From the IMG/VR virus record IMGVR_UViG_3300006925_000024, positions 1-52,182 of that record: a DNA stretch of 52,182 nt; one strand, given 5' to 3'. Every line of letters starts with the position of its first letter. The stretch's first letter is position 1. Source of the DNA: a virus. Under the pieces are notes generated by a model that was not told the origin of the DNA, searched no databases, and was given only the letters and a program-made list of their open reading frames with translations. The translations under genes were made by a program, and so were the position numbers. Shown here piece after piece: positions 43,112 through 50,128 of the stretch.

Positions 43112-43506
43112 GAGTTATCCCCCACGATATGATGTTCAAAACACTGTCGCAACTTTTGAGCCATTTTTCTATAGAATAACGCTACTCTTGGACTGTCTTC
43201 AAATGCGTGAGTCATGTTTTTGATTGTATAATCAAACTCTTCAAGCAATCGAGGAATAAGTTGGTAAGCAGGGAAAAAGGTTACAGGATTATCGTCTTCA
43301 AACACTGTCTCAAACGATTTTGCCAGCAACTTGAACAAGTCGGGTGGTGTGATGTCTAACTCACCGTAATGCTCAAATCGTTTTGTAACACAACGGCAAA
43401 AATCAAGATAAACTGGTACAGCGTTTTCAGAAATTGGTCGGTCACATTCAACGAACGTGAACGCAGGGTGCGTCATTTGTAGTAAGTCAGGAACTGGTAC
43501 TGGCAT
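43108..43506 (-). CDS. small helical unknown protein (132 aa)
   Basis: I place the ATG at 43506, overlapping the previous stop as TGATG, with AGGTGAT about ten bases upstream. The protein is helical, with aromatic and Cys residues (FCRCVTKRFEHYGEL). A repeated pattern FKLLAKSFETVFED and LIPRLLEEFDYTIKNMTHAF is visible. The end overlaps the 422-residue gene by four bases. No family is recognised. Confidence 0.7.
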   Translation of the reverse strand: MPVPVPDLLQMTHPAFTFVECDRPISENAVPVYLDFCRCVTKRFEHYGELDITPPDLFKLLAKSFETVFEDDNPVTFFPAYQLIPRLLEEFDYTIKNMTHAFEDSPRVALFYRKMAQKLRQCFEHHIVGDNS

Positions 43507-44189
43507 CAATTCATATCACCTGCGTGTTCCAGTAAAGACTCACGGATTCTTGCCCATGAGTCAGGGCTTTCTTTTCCGAGTTCGACTTTGAGAATGTTAA
43601 TTGTGTTATTGACTTGACTGTTTTCAGACGTAGGACTCCATTGTTCGTTCATCTTCAACAAATCCTTTATTGATTCTCTGACTTCTTTGTGCAGAGACAC
43701 TGCATCTTTGACGAAACCGTCTTCATGGACACTACCCTCATTGAGCAGTTCAGACAATTTATGGTTGAGCAGTTCGACGTTTGACCTGAGCGCATTTATC
43801 TCCTCTCCTACGACTAATGTTATCTCAGCGGCTGCACTTCTTTGAACTAACGGTTGAAAGTGGTGTTTCATATGGTGGTACACCGATGCTTCAGAGATAC
43901 CAAGTTCTTCTCCAATAGCCTCTGATTCGGAGCCATCAGCAAAAAAACGTCGTTCAAAGTCGGCTCTTTCAACATGAGCACATACCTTACACTGAGGATT
44001 CGATGCCATATGATATTGACCCATGTGATTACGAAAGTGACGGTCAGTTGTGTTGAGTCGCCAACCCATGTCTTTGTCAAGTTGTTTTGGGGATATTTCA
44101 CCATCAAGTAGACCTTTTTCTAAGTCAGCACGACTCGGGTGTTGACACAAAGGGCAAGACCTTTTTGTGATAGCATCGCCCTCCGCCAT
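43506..44189 (-). CDS. tandem zinc-finger/HTH protein, possible small terminase subunit (227 aa)
   Basis: Two similar modules follow each other: CPLCQHPSRADLEKGLLDG with HFRNHMGQYH (Cys12, Cys15, His51, His55, His60), and CKVCAHVERADFERRFFADG with SEASVYHHMKHH (Cys67, Cys70, His105-110). In each, a Cys pair precedes a helix-turn-helix-like segment ending in His residues. The second half is a long helix set (KEVRESIKDLLKMNEQW). This DNA-binding plus oligomerisation design and its place first in the packaging operon fit a small terminase subunit, but a regulator is also possible. It diverges from the plus-strand gene at 44249. Confidence 0.65.
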   Translation of the reverse strand: MAEGDAITKRSCPLCQHPSRADLEKGLLDGEISPKQLDKDMGWRLNTTDRHFRNHMGQYHMASNPQCKVCAHVERADFERRFFADGSESEAIGEELGISEASVYHHMKHHFQPLVQRSAAAEITLVVGEEINALRSNVELLNHKLSELLNEGSVHEDGFVKDAVSLHKEVRESIKDLLKMNEQWSPTSENSQVNNTINILKVELGKESPDSWARIRESLLEHAGDMN

Positions 44190-44248
44190 GACACGCTTAA
44201 GGCAGCATTACCCATAATGCTTTTTCTTCTGAACCTCTTCGTAGTGAC
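44190..44248. promoter_or_regulatory. divergent promoter region with 16-base inverted repeat
   Basis: This 59-base gap separates the packaging operon (minus) from the plus-strand gene. It holds a perfect inverted repeat, GCATTA-4 bases-TAATGC, at 44205-44220. No clear ribosome site is present for either gene, so short-leader or leaderless transcripts are possible. The repeat is a candidate operator. Confidence 0.5.
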
Positions 44249-44509
44249 ATGCTCCCGCCATACGAAAGAGTTCCCAAGCAACCTCTCAAAGAACGTGGAA
44301 AGGATATACTTAAGGCTTCAAAAGATGCACTGAAAGGCCGTAGAGTCTCAACATCGGAATACATGAAACGACTGGACAAGTGCTATAGTTGCCCTTACAT
44401 GCAAAAAAGAATGGGTACGTGCCAACTTTGTAATTGCGTTATGAAAATCAAGGCTCTCGCCCCTTCGATTTCATGTCCGATAAACAAGTGGTCAGCGAGT
44501 GATTCGTGA
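44249..44509 (+). CDS. small Cys-rich zinc-binding phage-type protein, only plus-strand gene (86 aa)
   Basis: The C-terminal half has CYSCPYMQKRMGTCQLCNC and then SCPINKW, a C-x2-C ... C-x2-CxC ... CP-x3-W pattern seen in small proteins of many tailed marine phages. The N-terminal half is basic and helical (PLKERGKDILKASKDALKG). It is read opposite to everything else and its end overlaps the end of the 79-residue gene by 18 bases. The ATG at 44249 lacks an obvious ribosome site. Function is unknown in this family. Confidence 0.8.
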   Translation: MLPPYERVPKQPLKERGKDILKASKDALKGRRVSTSEYMKRLDKCYSCPYMQKRMGTCQLCNCVMKIKALAPSISCPINKWSASDS

Positions 44510-44731
44510 GTAAAGCGTAGTCAAAAAGATAAACGCTCCAAAGATACCAACGACAAAGACACTAACATCTCCACTACTCATTTCGTCTCCTTTGAAAATT
44601 AAAATAGACACACAAGCGATAATCACAGAAATAAACTGAACCATTATCATTTCAGTAATGATATTCCTACTTGGAGCAAAAATACTACTACTTGCTTCGC
44701 TTAATCTCATTCCGTAATCTCTTGATTGCAT
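44492..44731 (-). CDS. small two-helix membrane protein (79 aa)
   Basis: Two hydrophobic segments are clear (residues about 27-46, ITEMIMVQFISVIIACVSIL, and about 56-73, VSVFVVGIFGAFIFLTTL) joined by a short charged loop KGDEMSSGD. AAGGTGATACA precedes the ATG. It ends the membrane/GTPase operon. Size and topology resemble a holin, but no muralytic enzyme gene is seen and other roles are equally open. Confidence 0.75.
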   Translation of the reverse strand: MQSRDYGMRLSEASSSIFAPSRNIITEMIMVQFISVIIACVSILIFKGDEMSSGDVSVFVVGIFGAFIFLTTLYSRITR

Positions 44732-44740
44732 TGTATCACC

Positions 44741-45400
44741 TTAGTTTCTTGGTAGCCCTATAAGCCCACGAGCGACACTACCGATTCCGCCGCCAACTTT
44801 ATTCATCATACCTTCGTCTTGTAAAGCAGCACCGAGAGCGTTACCCATCATTGATTGTTGAGACATAGCCATAATTTGTTGACGTTGCATTTCAGCCTCT
44901 TGGAATTTTTGATTGCTTTGAGCCGTCATGTTGTTAAGAATCATACTCACGTTCTCAACGCTTAATGTTTGTAAATCGGACGGTAGTGTAGAGGCGTCAA
45001 GTTTCATAACACCAGTATCTTCATCCAATGAGAATGAAGCGTTTTTGAGAATGTTCAGTATACTTAGACTGGTTGTAGTAGCAATCAACTCTATGAGTGT
45101 TTGAAGTCCACCTTCTCTGATAAAACGATGAATTGGATTTTGTGATTGTAGCAGAGCCGATAGGAGTTCCATTTCTGACGGGGGGGTCACTTGCCCGTTC
45201 TGCATCATCATTTGTTGCTGAGGTGTCATTCCTACACCGCCCATCATACCCGACATAAATCCTTGATTCTGTTGTTGCATTGGTTGTGCTCCAAGAGGAA
45301 AATTACTTTGCGGTTGTTGCATTCCGTAACCCACTCCTCCTCCAGTTGCTGAAAGATTTAACCCACTTTGCGGTTGTTGCTGTGCTCCAAGATTGAACAT
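44741..45400 (-). CDS. Gln/Met/Gly-rich protein with ordered middle (219 aa)
   Basis: I choose the ATG at 45400 over an in-frame TTG at 45421; GGGGAGG lies about ten bases before it. The first 75 residues are Gln/Gly/Met-rich low complexity. Residues about 75-160 are ordered helices (LIELIATTTSLSILNILKNA). The end has QMMNKVGGG-like Gly/Met residues. It resembles small virion proteins with disordered arms, but no family is recognised. Confidence 0.7.
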   Translation of the reverse strand: MFNLGAQQQPQSGLNLSATGGGVGYGMQQPQSNFPLGAQPMQQQNQGFMSGMMGGVGMTPQQQMMMQNGQVTPPSEMELLSALLQSQNPIHRFIREGGLQTLIELIATTTSLSILNILKNASFSLDEDTGVMKLDASTLPSDLQTLSVENVSMILNNMTAQSNQKFQEAEMQRQQIMAMSQQSMMGNALGAALQDEGMMNKVGGGIGSVARGLIGLPRN

Positions 45401-45404
45401 CGTA

Positions 45405-46334
45405 TCATGCCTCCCCAGCAACTACTCCACCATCAAGGTTCTGTTGCATTTTGCTATTCTCAACATTGAGAAGTTCTTGAAACGCTTGCGTCGGCATGTT
45501 CATTTGTTGGAGTTCCATTTGAAATATACGGAGGTCAAAGACAACCATTGTTACATCATTTTGACCAGTGGCTGGATTAGCATAATGAAGTACATTGATG
45601 CCTTTTGTTTTACCAGCATCTCTTTCGAGTTCAGCAAAGAACGGCTCATATTTTTTCAGCATGGCAGGTGTAGGGTCATCTTTCTTGACAGAAGAAATAG
45701 GGACTGTTACAATTGATACACCTCTCTTCACTTTATCACGAAGACGACTTGGGTTCATTTCACTCTGTTTGTCTTCTTCAGCCTCCCACTTGACTAAAAG
45801 ATGGTAAAGGTGCATGTGTTCAGGACAGTATGTTCCTTTGAGTTTACGACCACTGGTTATTTTATCTTGAGCAACAAACGCTTCGGGTTGCCCTGTGACT
45901 GGGTTCTGCCAATACATTTCCCAAAGAGAGCGCCCTGTTTCGTCGTCACAAATACGCATGTAGAGATTATCATGTTGTATGAGGTTAGCGCAGTTACAAC
46001 CATCTACAACGCAAGTCCCTGTATCTTTTGCGTATCTGTATTTACGACCAAGTAAGAATCTTACAGGATTAAACATTGAACGCCTTGCAGGTTGAAGTAG
46101 TTTGTAGGCTTGTTTAATGTCCTTACGACGAGCCTTTCTTGGGTCAGGGTGACGACTTGGATAAAAATTAACCTTCGGAACTTCGATATTCTGAGCAGCA
46201 GCAACTTCTTGCATACTCTGTTGAGCCATCAACATTTCCTGAAGTGCCGCTTGAGTAAGTTGATTGTTACCTTGCGTAGCAAGAATAGCAAGTTCGGCTT
46301 CAGTTAAATTTTGTTGAGGTCTGTTCCATGACAT
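45405..46334 (-). CDS. unknown protein with Cys/His cluster (309 aa)
   Basis: The ATG at 46334 overlaps the AbrB-like gene stop as TGATG. The N-terminus is a Gln/Ala coiled coil (residues about 10-50). A Cys/His cluster follows: CVVDGCNC near residue 110, then a Cys and YCPEHMHLYH near residue 170, which probably binds zinc. A basic region (RKARRKDIKQAYKLLQPARR) lies at about 68-90. The C-terminal part is alpha/beta with VTMVVFDLRIFQMELQ. It belongs to the GTPase operon; function is unknown. Confidence 0.72.
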   Translation of the reverse strand: MSWNRPQQNLTEAELAILATQGNNQLTQAALQEMLMAQQSMQEVAAAQNIEVPKVNFYPSRHPDPRKARRKDIKQAYKLLQPARRSMFNPVRFLLGRKYRYAKDTGTCVVDGCNCANLIQHDNLYMRICDDETGRSLWEMYWQNPVTGQPEAFVAQDKITSGRKLKGTYCPEHMHLYHLLVKWEAEEDKQSEMNPSRLRDKVKRGVSIVTVPISSVKKDDPTPAMLKKYEPFFAELERDAGKTKGINVLHYANPATGQNDVTMVVFDLRIFQMELQQMNMPTQAFQELLNVENSKMQQNLDGGVVAGEA

Positions 46335-46531
46335 CACTTTACCACGACCTGTTCAGCCGTAGGAGTCATGACTACAACAATGTGTCCCTCTTGTACTACA
46401 AACTTCCAATGCACATCATCCCCAGCACTCATCCCAAAATGTTCAACAATCCACATAGGTACAGTGGTTCTTAGGCTACGACTGCCACCACCAGTAGAAA
46501 CGAGTGTTGTTGATGAGTTTTTGCCTGACAT
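46334..46531 (-). CDS. AbrB/SpoVT-type swapped-hairpin DNA-binding protein (65 aa)
   Basis: The core RSLRTTVPMWIVEHFGMSAG then DDVHWKFVVQEGHIVVVM follows the AbrB/MazE pattern of short strand, VP-x-hydrophobic helix, G-x-GD turn and strand pair. Length is right for a single-domain dimeric regulator. The first 18 residues (Ser/Thr/Gly-rich) are extra. GGTGTAAAT precedes the ATG. It lies directly after the GTPase gene in one operon. It might control the operon or the divergent promoter; the target is unknown. Confidence 0.75.
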   Translation of the reverse strand: MSGKNSSTTLVSTGGGSRSLRTTVPMWIVEHFGMSAGDDVHWKFVVQEGHIVVVMTPTAEQVVVK

Positions 46532-46586
46532 ATTTACACCGAAAGCATTGTTATTGAAAAGGCTACCTATGGGGTCATTTTTTGGG

Positions 46587-47309
46587 TCATGAAGTAAGTA
46601 GGCTTACCATTGTCTTCTCTACGTTCCATCCAATTCTTGTTGCCATAAATGACCTGCGAGTAGGAATACCCGCTTTCTGTAACCTGATTAGGTCGTCTCT
46701 AAACGGGTCAAAAATCTTATGCTCACCTATACGACCATCGTGCCAAAGTTTTGAAGCAGTCTCATCGAAAAAACGGTCAGCCTTATTTGCTACCAACATG
46801 ATAACTTTGGGATGATACCTTCTTCCTTTAAGCCTCGACCAAAGAGAACGATAGCGATAATTTCTCTCAATAAGACAATCAACAAGATAACGAAAACCTG
46901 CTAATTGTTCAATCCCTTCATCTCCTCCTTGGAAGGCTCTGTGGTCAAACATGTAGACGATGGCTTCACATTTGCGAGTCACCATGTCTTCAATCCAAAG
47001 GTTCCAAAAACGCTCTTGTCCTCCTATATCTGCCGAATAGACAACTCGTTTTTCACCTTGCCAAGATACTCTTTTTCTTGTTGGAGTTGGCATTTTGAAC
47101 TTACCAATTTTAAGAATGCGAGAATGCATTGTCCGTTCATCTTCGGGTATTTCTTCCATTTCACCCGGCGTTGTAAGGTAACGGTCAAGCGTTGTTTTAC
47201 CAACCATCGGCGCTCCATAGATACCAACTTTTCGTGGCTTATATGAATTGTAGAGATTTTGACCCCACATCGCAGCGCCTACTAAGGCTGTTCCACCTGC
47301 GTCTACCAT
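46587..47309 (-). CDS. Ras/Arf-like small GTPase (240 aa)
   Basis: All diagnostic GTPase motifs are present in order: P-loop GAPMVGKTT (residues 32-40), DIGGQ (94-98) matching DxxGQ with the catalytic Gln98, NKAD (175-178) for guanine specificity and SFMA (220-223) near the place of the SAK motif. Length 240 is slightly above the usual 170-200, with extra residues around 45-80. The first 25 residues are Gly/Ala-rich and could be an amphipathic membrane anchor. The ATG at 47309 overlaps the membrane protein stop as TAATG; an in-frame TTG lies 21 bases upstream. It forms an operon with two membrane proteins and an AbrB-like protein. Such GTPases act in membrane traffic and polarity in eukaryotes and prokaryotes. 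The viral role is unknown. Confidence 0.88.
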   Translation of the reverse strand: MVDAGGTALVGAAMWGQNLYNSYKPRKVGIYGAPMVGKTTLDRYLTTPGEMEEIPEDERTMHSRILKIGKFKMPTPTRKRVSWQGEKRVVYSADIGGQERFWNLWIEDMVTRKCEAIVYMFDHRAFQGGDEGIEQLAGFRYLVDCLIERNYRYRSLWSRLKGRRYHPKVIMLVANKADRFFDETASKLWHDGRIGEHKIFDPFRDDLIRLQKAGIPTRRSFMATRIGWNVEKTMVSLLTS

Positions 47310-47566
47310 TAATTCCACCACATGAGCCAATTAACAAGTTGTTCTAACTTATCAACAGTCCATTCAATAGTATTTTCATAAACGCTAAAGTCTGTGTTAT
47401 GAAACTCAATTCCACTAACAACGACTGCTGTAATCAATGATGCGAGTATGGTTTTTACCCATCCCCACGCTCTTTCGTAGGTAGTATCTACTGTGTTGGC
47501 TATGTGAATAGCACGTAGCGTACTTTCAGTAGCATCATCAGAAGGAGTGCGAAAGATTCGACCCAT
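47309..47566 (-). CDS. single-pass membrane protein (85 aa)
   Basis: A hydrophobic segment at residues about 36-53 (WVKTILASLITAVVVSG) follows a soluble N-terminal part with YERAWGWVK. The C-terminal 30 residues are amphipathic and Trp-rich (WTVDKLEQLVNWLMWW). It lies between the two-helix membrane protein and the GTPase gene, sharing a stop/start overlap with the latter, so it is a good candidate membrane partner of the GTPase. GAGGATTAACT precedes the ATG. No family is recognised. Confidence 0.72.
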   Translation of the reverse strand: MGRIFRTPSDDATESTLRAIHIANTVDTTYERAWGWVKTILASLITAVVVSGIEFHNTDFSVYENTIEWTVDKLEQLVNWLMWWN

Positions 47567-47575
47567 AGTTAATCC

Positions 47576-48193
47576 TCAAGATTTCTTTTCATATCTCTTA
47601 TCAGGCGTACCGTCTTTTTTCAAACGAACTTGTTCTTCTACACCGAGAGTGAGAGGTTGTAGAATCTGAGCCTCATGAGTAGGAATCTTACTACTGTCAA
47701 AAGTAGCAGCACCCCCACCTTGTTGGTCGTAAATACCAACCATAGACTGAGAGCCACCTTGCACGCCCCACGATGGAGGCATCTTACCGGGGTTTTGTTC
47801 CATCCATCGAAGTTCACGTTCAAGTTGTGCTTCTTGCATACGCATTTCCATATCGGCTCTGCGATTATCAAACTGTTGTTGCATACTACGGTATTGATGG
47901 TTTCTTTGTTTTTCCATGTTACCATGTCTCACTTTTTCTTGTAGGTTTTGCTCAAAGAACATTTTAAAGAAGTAGTAAGCAATACCTTGAACAAAGAATG
48001 CACCCATAGCATAGGTAAATCCATTTATCCAAACACTGTCTTGTGTTAGCCAAACCTTTGAGTCAAAGATTCCTACTGCTACTCCAACCAATGTACTTTG
48101 GGCTAAAATTAGTCCCATCAATCGTATTTCTGCATCGTGATGCTCTTGCGATTCCATAATGTCCACTGGTTTGTCCACTGCGGGGGTCACCAT
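47576..48193 (-). CDS. two-helix membrane protein with coiled-coil tail (205 aa)
   Basis: Hydrophobic segments at residues about 24-43 (RLMGLILAQSTLVGVAVGIF) and 56-80 (INGFTYAMGAFFVQGIAYYF) are followed by a long charged, Gln/Met-rich coiled coil (about 81-135) and a flexible C-terminus. This is the first gene of the GTPase operon, right after the largest non-coding gap in the window. It could recruit the GTPase or shape a host membrane. Start is ATG at 48193; an in-frame Met13 is a less likely alternative. No family is recognised. Confidence 0.75.
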   Translation of the reverse strand: MVTPAVDKPVDIMESQEHHDAEIRLMGLILAQSTLVGVAVGIFDSKVWLTQDSVWINGFTYAMGAFFVQGIAYYFFKMFFEQNLQEKVRHGNMEKQRNHQYRSMQQQFDNRRADMEMRMQEAQLERELRWMEQNPGKMPPSWGVQGGSQSMVGIYDQQGGGAATFDSSKIPTHEAQILQPLTLGVEEQVRLKKDGTPDKRYEKKS

Positions 48194-48302
48194 AAAGGTT
48201 GCTGGATGTGTTGTCCGTGTTGTCCGTTGTATAGTCTATACATTTAGAAGAATAGTAAATACAGTATATTGTGTAAACAATACATCGTACAAGTTAGACA
48301 AC
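48194..48302 (-). promoter_or_regulatory. promoter region of the membrane/GTPase operon with 16-base inverted repeat
   Basis: At 109 bases this is the largest gap between genes. It is AT-rich in the middle and includes a perfect inverted repeat TATTGT-4 bases-ACAATA at 48267-48282, the same 6-4-6 layout as the repeat at 44205-44220. On the minus strand GGACAACAC is tandemly repeated closer to the start. TATA-like stretches are present, but none stands out as the single promoter element. Confidence 0.5.
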
Positions 48303-49337
48303 TTAGAATGGATAAGGATGCATCAATTCTTTTCTTTCTTCGCCGCCTTGCTCTTGTTTGAAGTCATCCAATGAGGTAATGAGAGCCTGTGCAATCTTTT
48401 TATCTTGCTCGTCCATCGGGCCGTTCATTAGGTTTCGTAGCAACTCAAGGTCACCTCTGATACCCTTTGTTAGAGGGCGCTTTGTTCCCTTGTCTTTGAA
48501 ATGTCGTGCTCGGTTGTCATGCTCATCTTCTACTGTCAATTTACCACCTTCGGTGTGTGATATGTCTCGGTGCGAGTGGTCACCATACATCCCACGTTTA
48601 CGTCGCTCTCTGTTTAACTCTTCTCGATACTTGACTCGTTCAGGAGATGCTTCGTATTGTTTGTCATACTCCAACTTATGTCGCTTCGCTTCAGGCGACT
48701 TTCGCTCTTTACGAATCACACCAACACCTAAGTTCATTGGCTCACCTGTGGTTATCATTTGTTGATTTTGTGCTAACGGTGTCATCTCGGCCTGTCGAAC
48801 AGATATTGGAGTGTTCATATAATCTTGAAGTCTCATGTTATGCCTTGCCATTTTACCACTTGGTAGTTTTACTCCCTTTCCCCCTGTTCTCGGCGGAGAC
48901 ATTTCAAAACCTGTTTGGCCGTGTCTGAGTCTACCATGTAAAACTCTCATCATGTTTGAAAGAGTTTTTTGATTTTGAATGTCTTCATTACTTCTATTAT
49001 TTTGATAATAAGATTGAGGGACTGTATATCCTCCTTCTTGATTGGAAAAATTACCTACAAAACTTGTCGCTTCGTTTTCATTTAAGGGGAAAGGTAAATT
49101 TTCGTCTTGATAAGAACGAGGATTAGTAGATACTTCAGACGTTGGTTTAGTAAATTCACCAGTAAGATAAGGTGTCATTAAATCGCCAAGCGTAGAATTA
49201 GGATTCTGCTCTAAATGTGATTGCAAAGCATCGTAATTCAATTCAGTAGGCAAGTGTTGCATTATGTCTCCACGAAAAGACTGCCCCGATGGTATCGCTT
49301 TAAGCAAGCGCCATGCCTCGTTGAAAAACTGACTCAT
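48303..49337 (-). CDS. unknown protein with N-terminal Ala-Trp peptide (344 aa)
   Basis: I start at the ATG at 49337, one base after the previous stop, and not at an in-frame ATG 66 bases upstream that lies inside the preceding gene. The start then reads MSQFFNEAWRLLKAIPSGQ, putting the AW peptide at residues 5-13, as in the neighbouring 105-residue protein. The middle is polar and disordered-looking, Asn/Ser/Gln-rich. A charged section KLEYDKQYEASPERVKYREE lies in the second half, and the C-terminal helix set has LITSLDDFKQEQ. No family is recognised. Confidence 0.75.
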   Translation of the reverse strand: MSQFFNEAWRLLKAIPSGQSFRGDIMQHLPTELNYDALQSHLEQNPNSTLGDLMTPYLTGEFTKPTSEVSTNPRSYQDENLPFPLNENEATSFVGNFSNQEGGYTVPQSYYQNNRSNEDIQNQKTLSNMMRVLHGRLRHGQTGFEMSPPRTGGKGVKLPSGKMARHNMRLQDYMNTPISVRQAEMTPLAQNQQMITTGEPMNLGVGVIRKERKSPEAKRHKLEYDKQYEASPERVKYREELNRERRKRGMYGDHSHRDISHTEGGKLTVEDEHDNRARHFKDKGTKRPLTKGIRGDLELLRNLMNGPMDEQDKKIAQALITSLDDFKQEQGGEERKELMHPYPF

Positions 49338-49338
49338 A

Positions 49339-49656
49339 TCAACAATTCCATCGTTTAAGAGAAGCCCCTTTTGGTGTAAGTTTACCGCCTTTACTGGTAG
49401 CACCTTTCATTCCACTCATACGAGCACAAAATGATTTACGACGCTTTGCCGACTTACTACCCGGCTTGAGTGAACTTGGTTTCTTAGTTACAGGTGGTTT
49501 GAGGTTTGCGCCCGTTTTTCGCTTGGCTGCGGCACGACCCTTAGCGTTCAGTCCACCTTTCTTACTGTGTTTGTTAGGATTGTAACCATGAAAAGGCTTT
49601 GACTTCTTCTTTCCCTTTTCAATAACGTCCCATGCTTCATCAAATGCAGTCATCAT
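49339..49656 (-). CDS. small basic phage-type protein with KSFCARM motif (105 aa)
   Basis: It starts MMTAFDEAWDVIEKGKKKSK and then has SKKGGLNAKGRAAAKRKTGA, a Lys/Pro middle, KSFCARMSGMKG and a LKRWNC end. This order (GGLNxKGR, NLKPP, KSFCARM, RKWNC) is a widespread small protein family of marine tailed phages, which I recall as DUF6321 but could not verify. It is very basic and likely binds nucleic acid. ATGA overlap with the upstream gene. Function is unknown in the family. Confidence 0.82.
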   Translation of the reverse strand: MMTAFDEAWDVIEKGKKKSKPFHGYNPNKHSKKGGLNAKGRAAAKRKTGANLKPPVTKKPSSLKPGSKSAKRRKSFCARMSGMKGATSKGGKLTPKGASLKRWNC

Positions 49657-49967
49657 ATCACACCAACCATTTTTACTATTGTAGGTTTACCACCTACGCC
49701 TTGTTTTTTACTGCGCTTGCGTTTTGTCGCAGCACGCTTTTGTCCTTCAGACATTGAGCCTGAAGTTTTTGGAGTTTTATCGCTGACCTTTACACTGGGT
49801 CTACACTTTGGATAGCCCTTACTGGATTTTTTTGCTTTACCTCTACCGCAAGGAGGGTGTTTGCCGTCCTTGTCTTTACGACTAACATCAACCCACTTTT
49901 CTTTGAACCATCGGTTCAAGTCCTTGATAACAAGAACGTCGTGACATGTGCATCGGTCATCTACCAT
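49653..49967 (-). CDS. small basic phage-type protein with KWVDVSRK motif (104 aa)
   Basis: The sequence WFKEKWVDVSRKDKDGKHPP, then CGRGKAKKSSKGYPKCRPS and a SEGQKRAATKRKRSKKQG end matches a pattern common in marine phage genomes: W-x-x-E-K-W-V-D, CGR...YPKCRP, K-rich tail. The start has DDRCTCHD, so Cys pairs may bind metal. It sits between the Cys-rich 53-residue gene and the KSFCARM gene with tight overlaps. Function is unknown. Confidence 0.8.
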   Translation of the reverse strand: MVDDRCTCHDVLVIKDLNRWFKEKWVDVSRKDKDGKHPPCGRGKAKKSSKGYPKCRPSVKVSDKTPKTSGSMSEGQKRAATKRKRSKKQGVGGKPTIVKMVGVI

Positions 49968-50128
49968 TAATACACACCGACCATTTTCTTGATGTTTTTT
50001 TGTTTGTCAATAAGAGCATAACAAGGACACTTTGGAGATGAAGCCGAACATTGATTACCCTCAATCATGCATACGCAGGGTGTTTTTTTCGTACCACCGC
50101 AACAACATGAAGGTTTTTTGAGTTTCAT
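49967..50128 (-). CDS. Cys-rich small protein (53 aa)
   Basis: A short frame with nine Cys, mostly in residues 8-36 (SCCCGGTKKTPCVC and QCSASSPKCPC). Its ATG overlaps the upstream stop as ATGA and its stop overlaps the next ATG as TAATG, so both ends are coupled; GGGAAG precedes the start. The cysteine density suggests zinc or another metal cluster. No signal peptide is seen. Not recognised as a known family. Confidence 0.82.
   Translation of the reverse strand: MKLKKPSCCCGGTKKTPCVCMIEGNQCSASSPKCPCYALIDKQKNIKKMVGVY

Noticed and set aside
44197-44379. Minus-strand 60-codon frame across the divergent region
   Set aside because: Antisense to the Cys-rich plus-strand gene, whose Cys pattern is convincing.
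44492-44731. Holin
   Set aside because: Two membrane helices fit, but there is no lysis enzyme nearby and the gene belongs to the GTPase operon; left as an unknown membrane protein.
47638-47925. Minus-strand 95-codon frame
   Set aside because: Out-of-frame shadow of the coiled-coil part of the two-helix membrane protein.
31400-49337. Shared FRGDI string in the 115- and 344-residue proteins
   Set aside because: Five residues in two proteins is within chance expectation and there is no other alignment around it.
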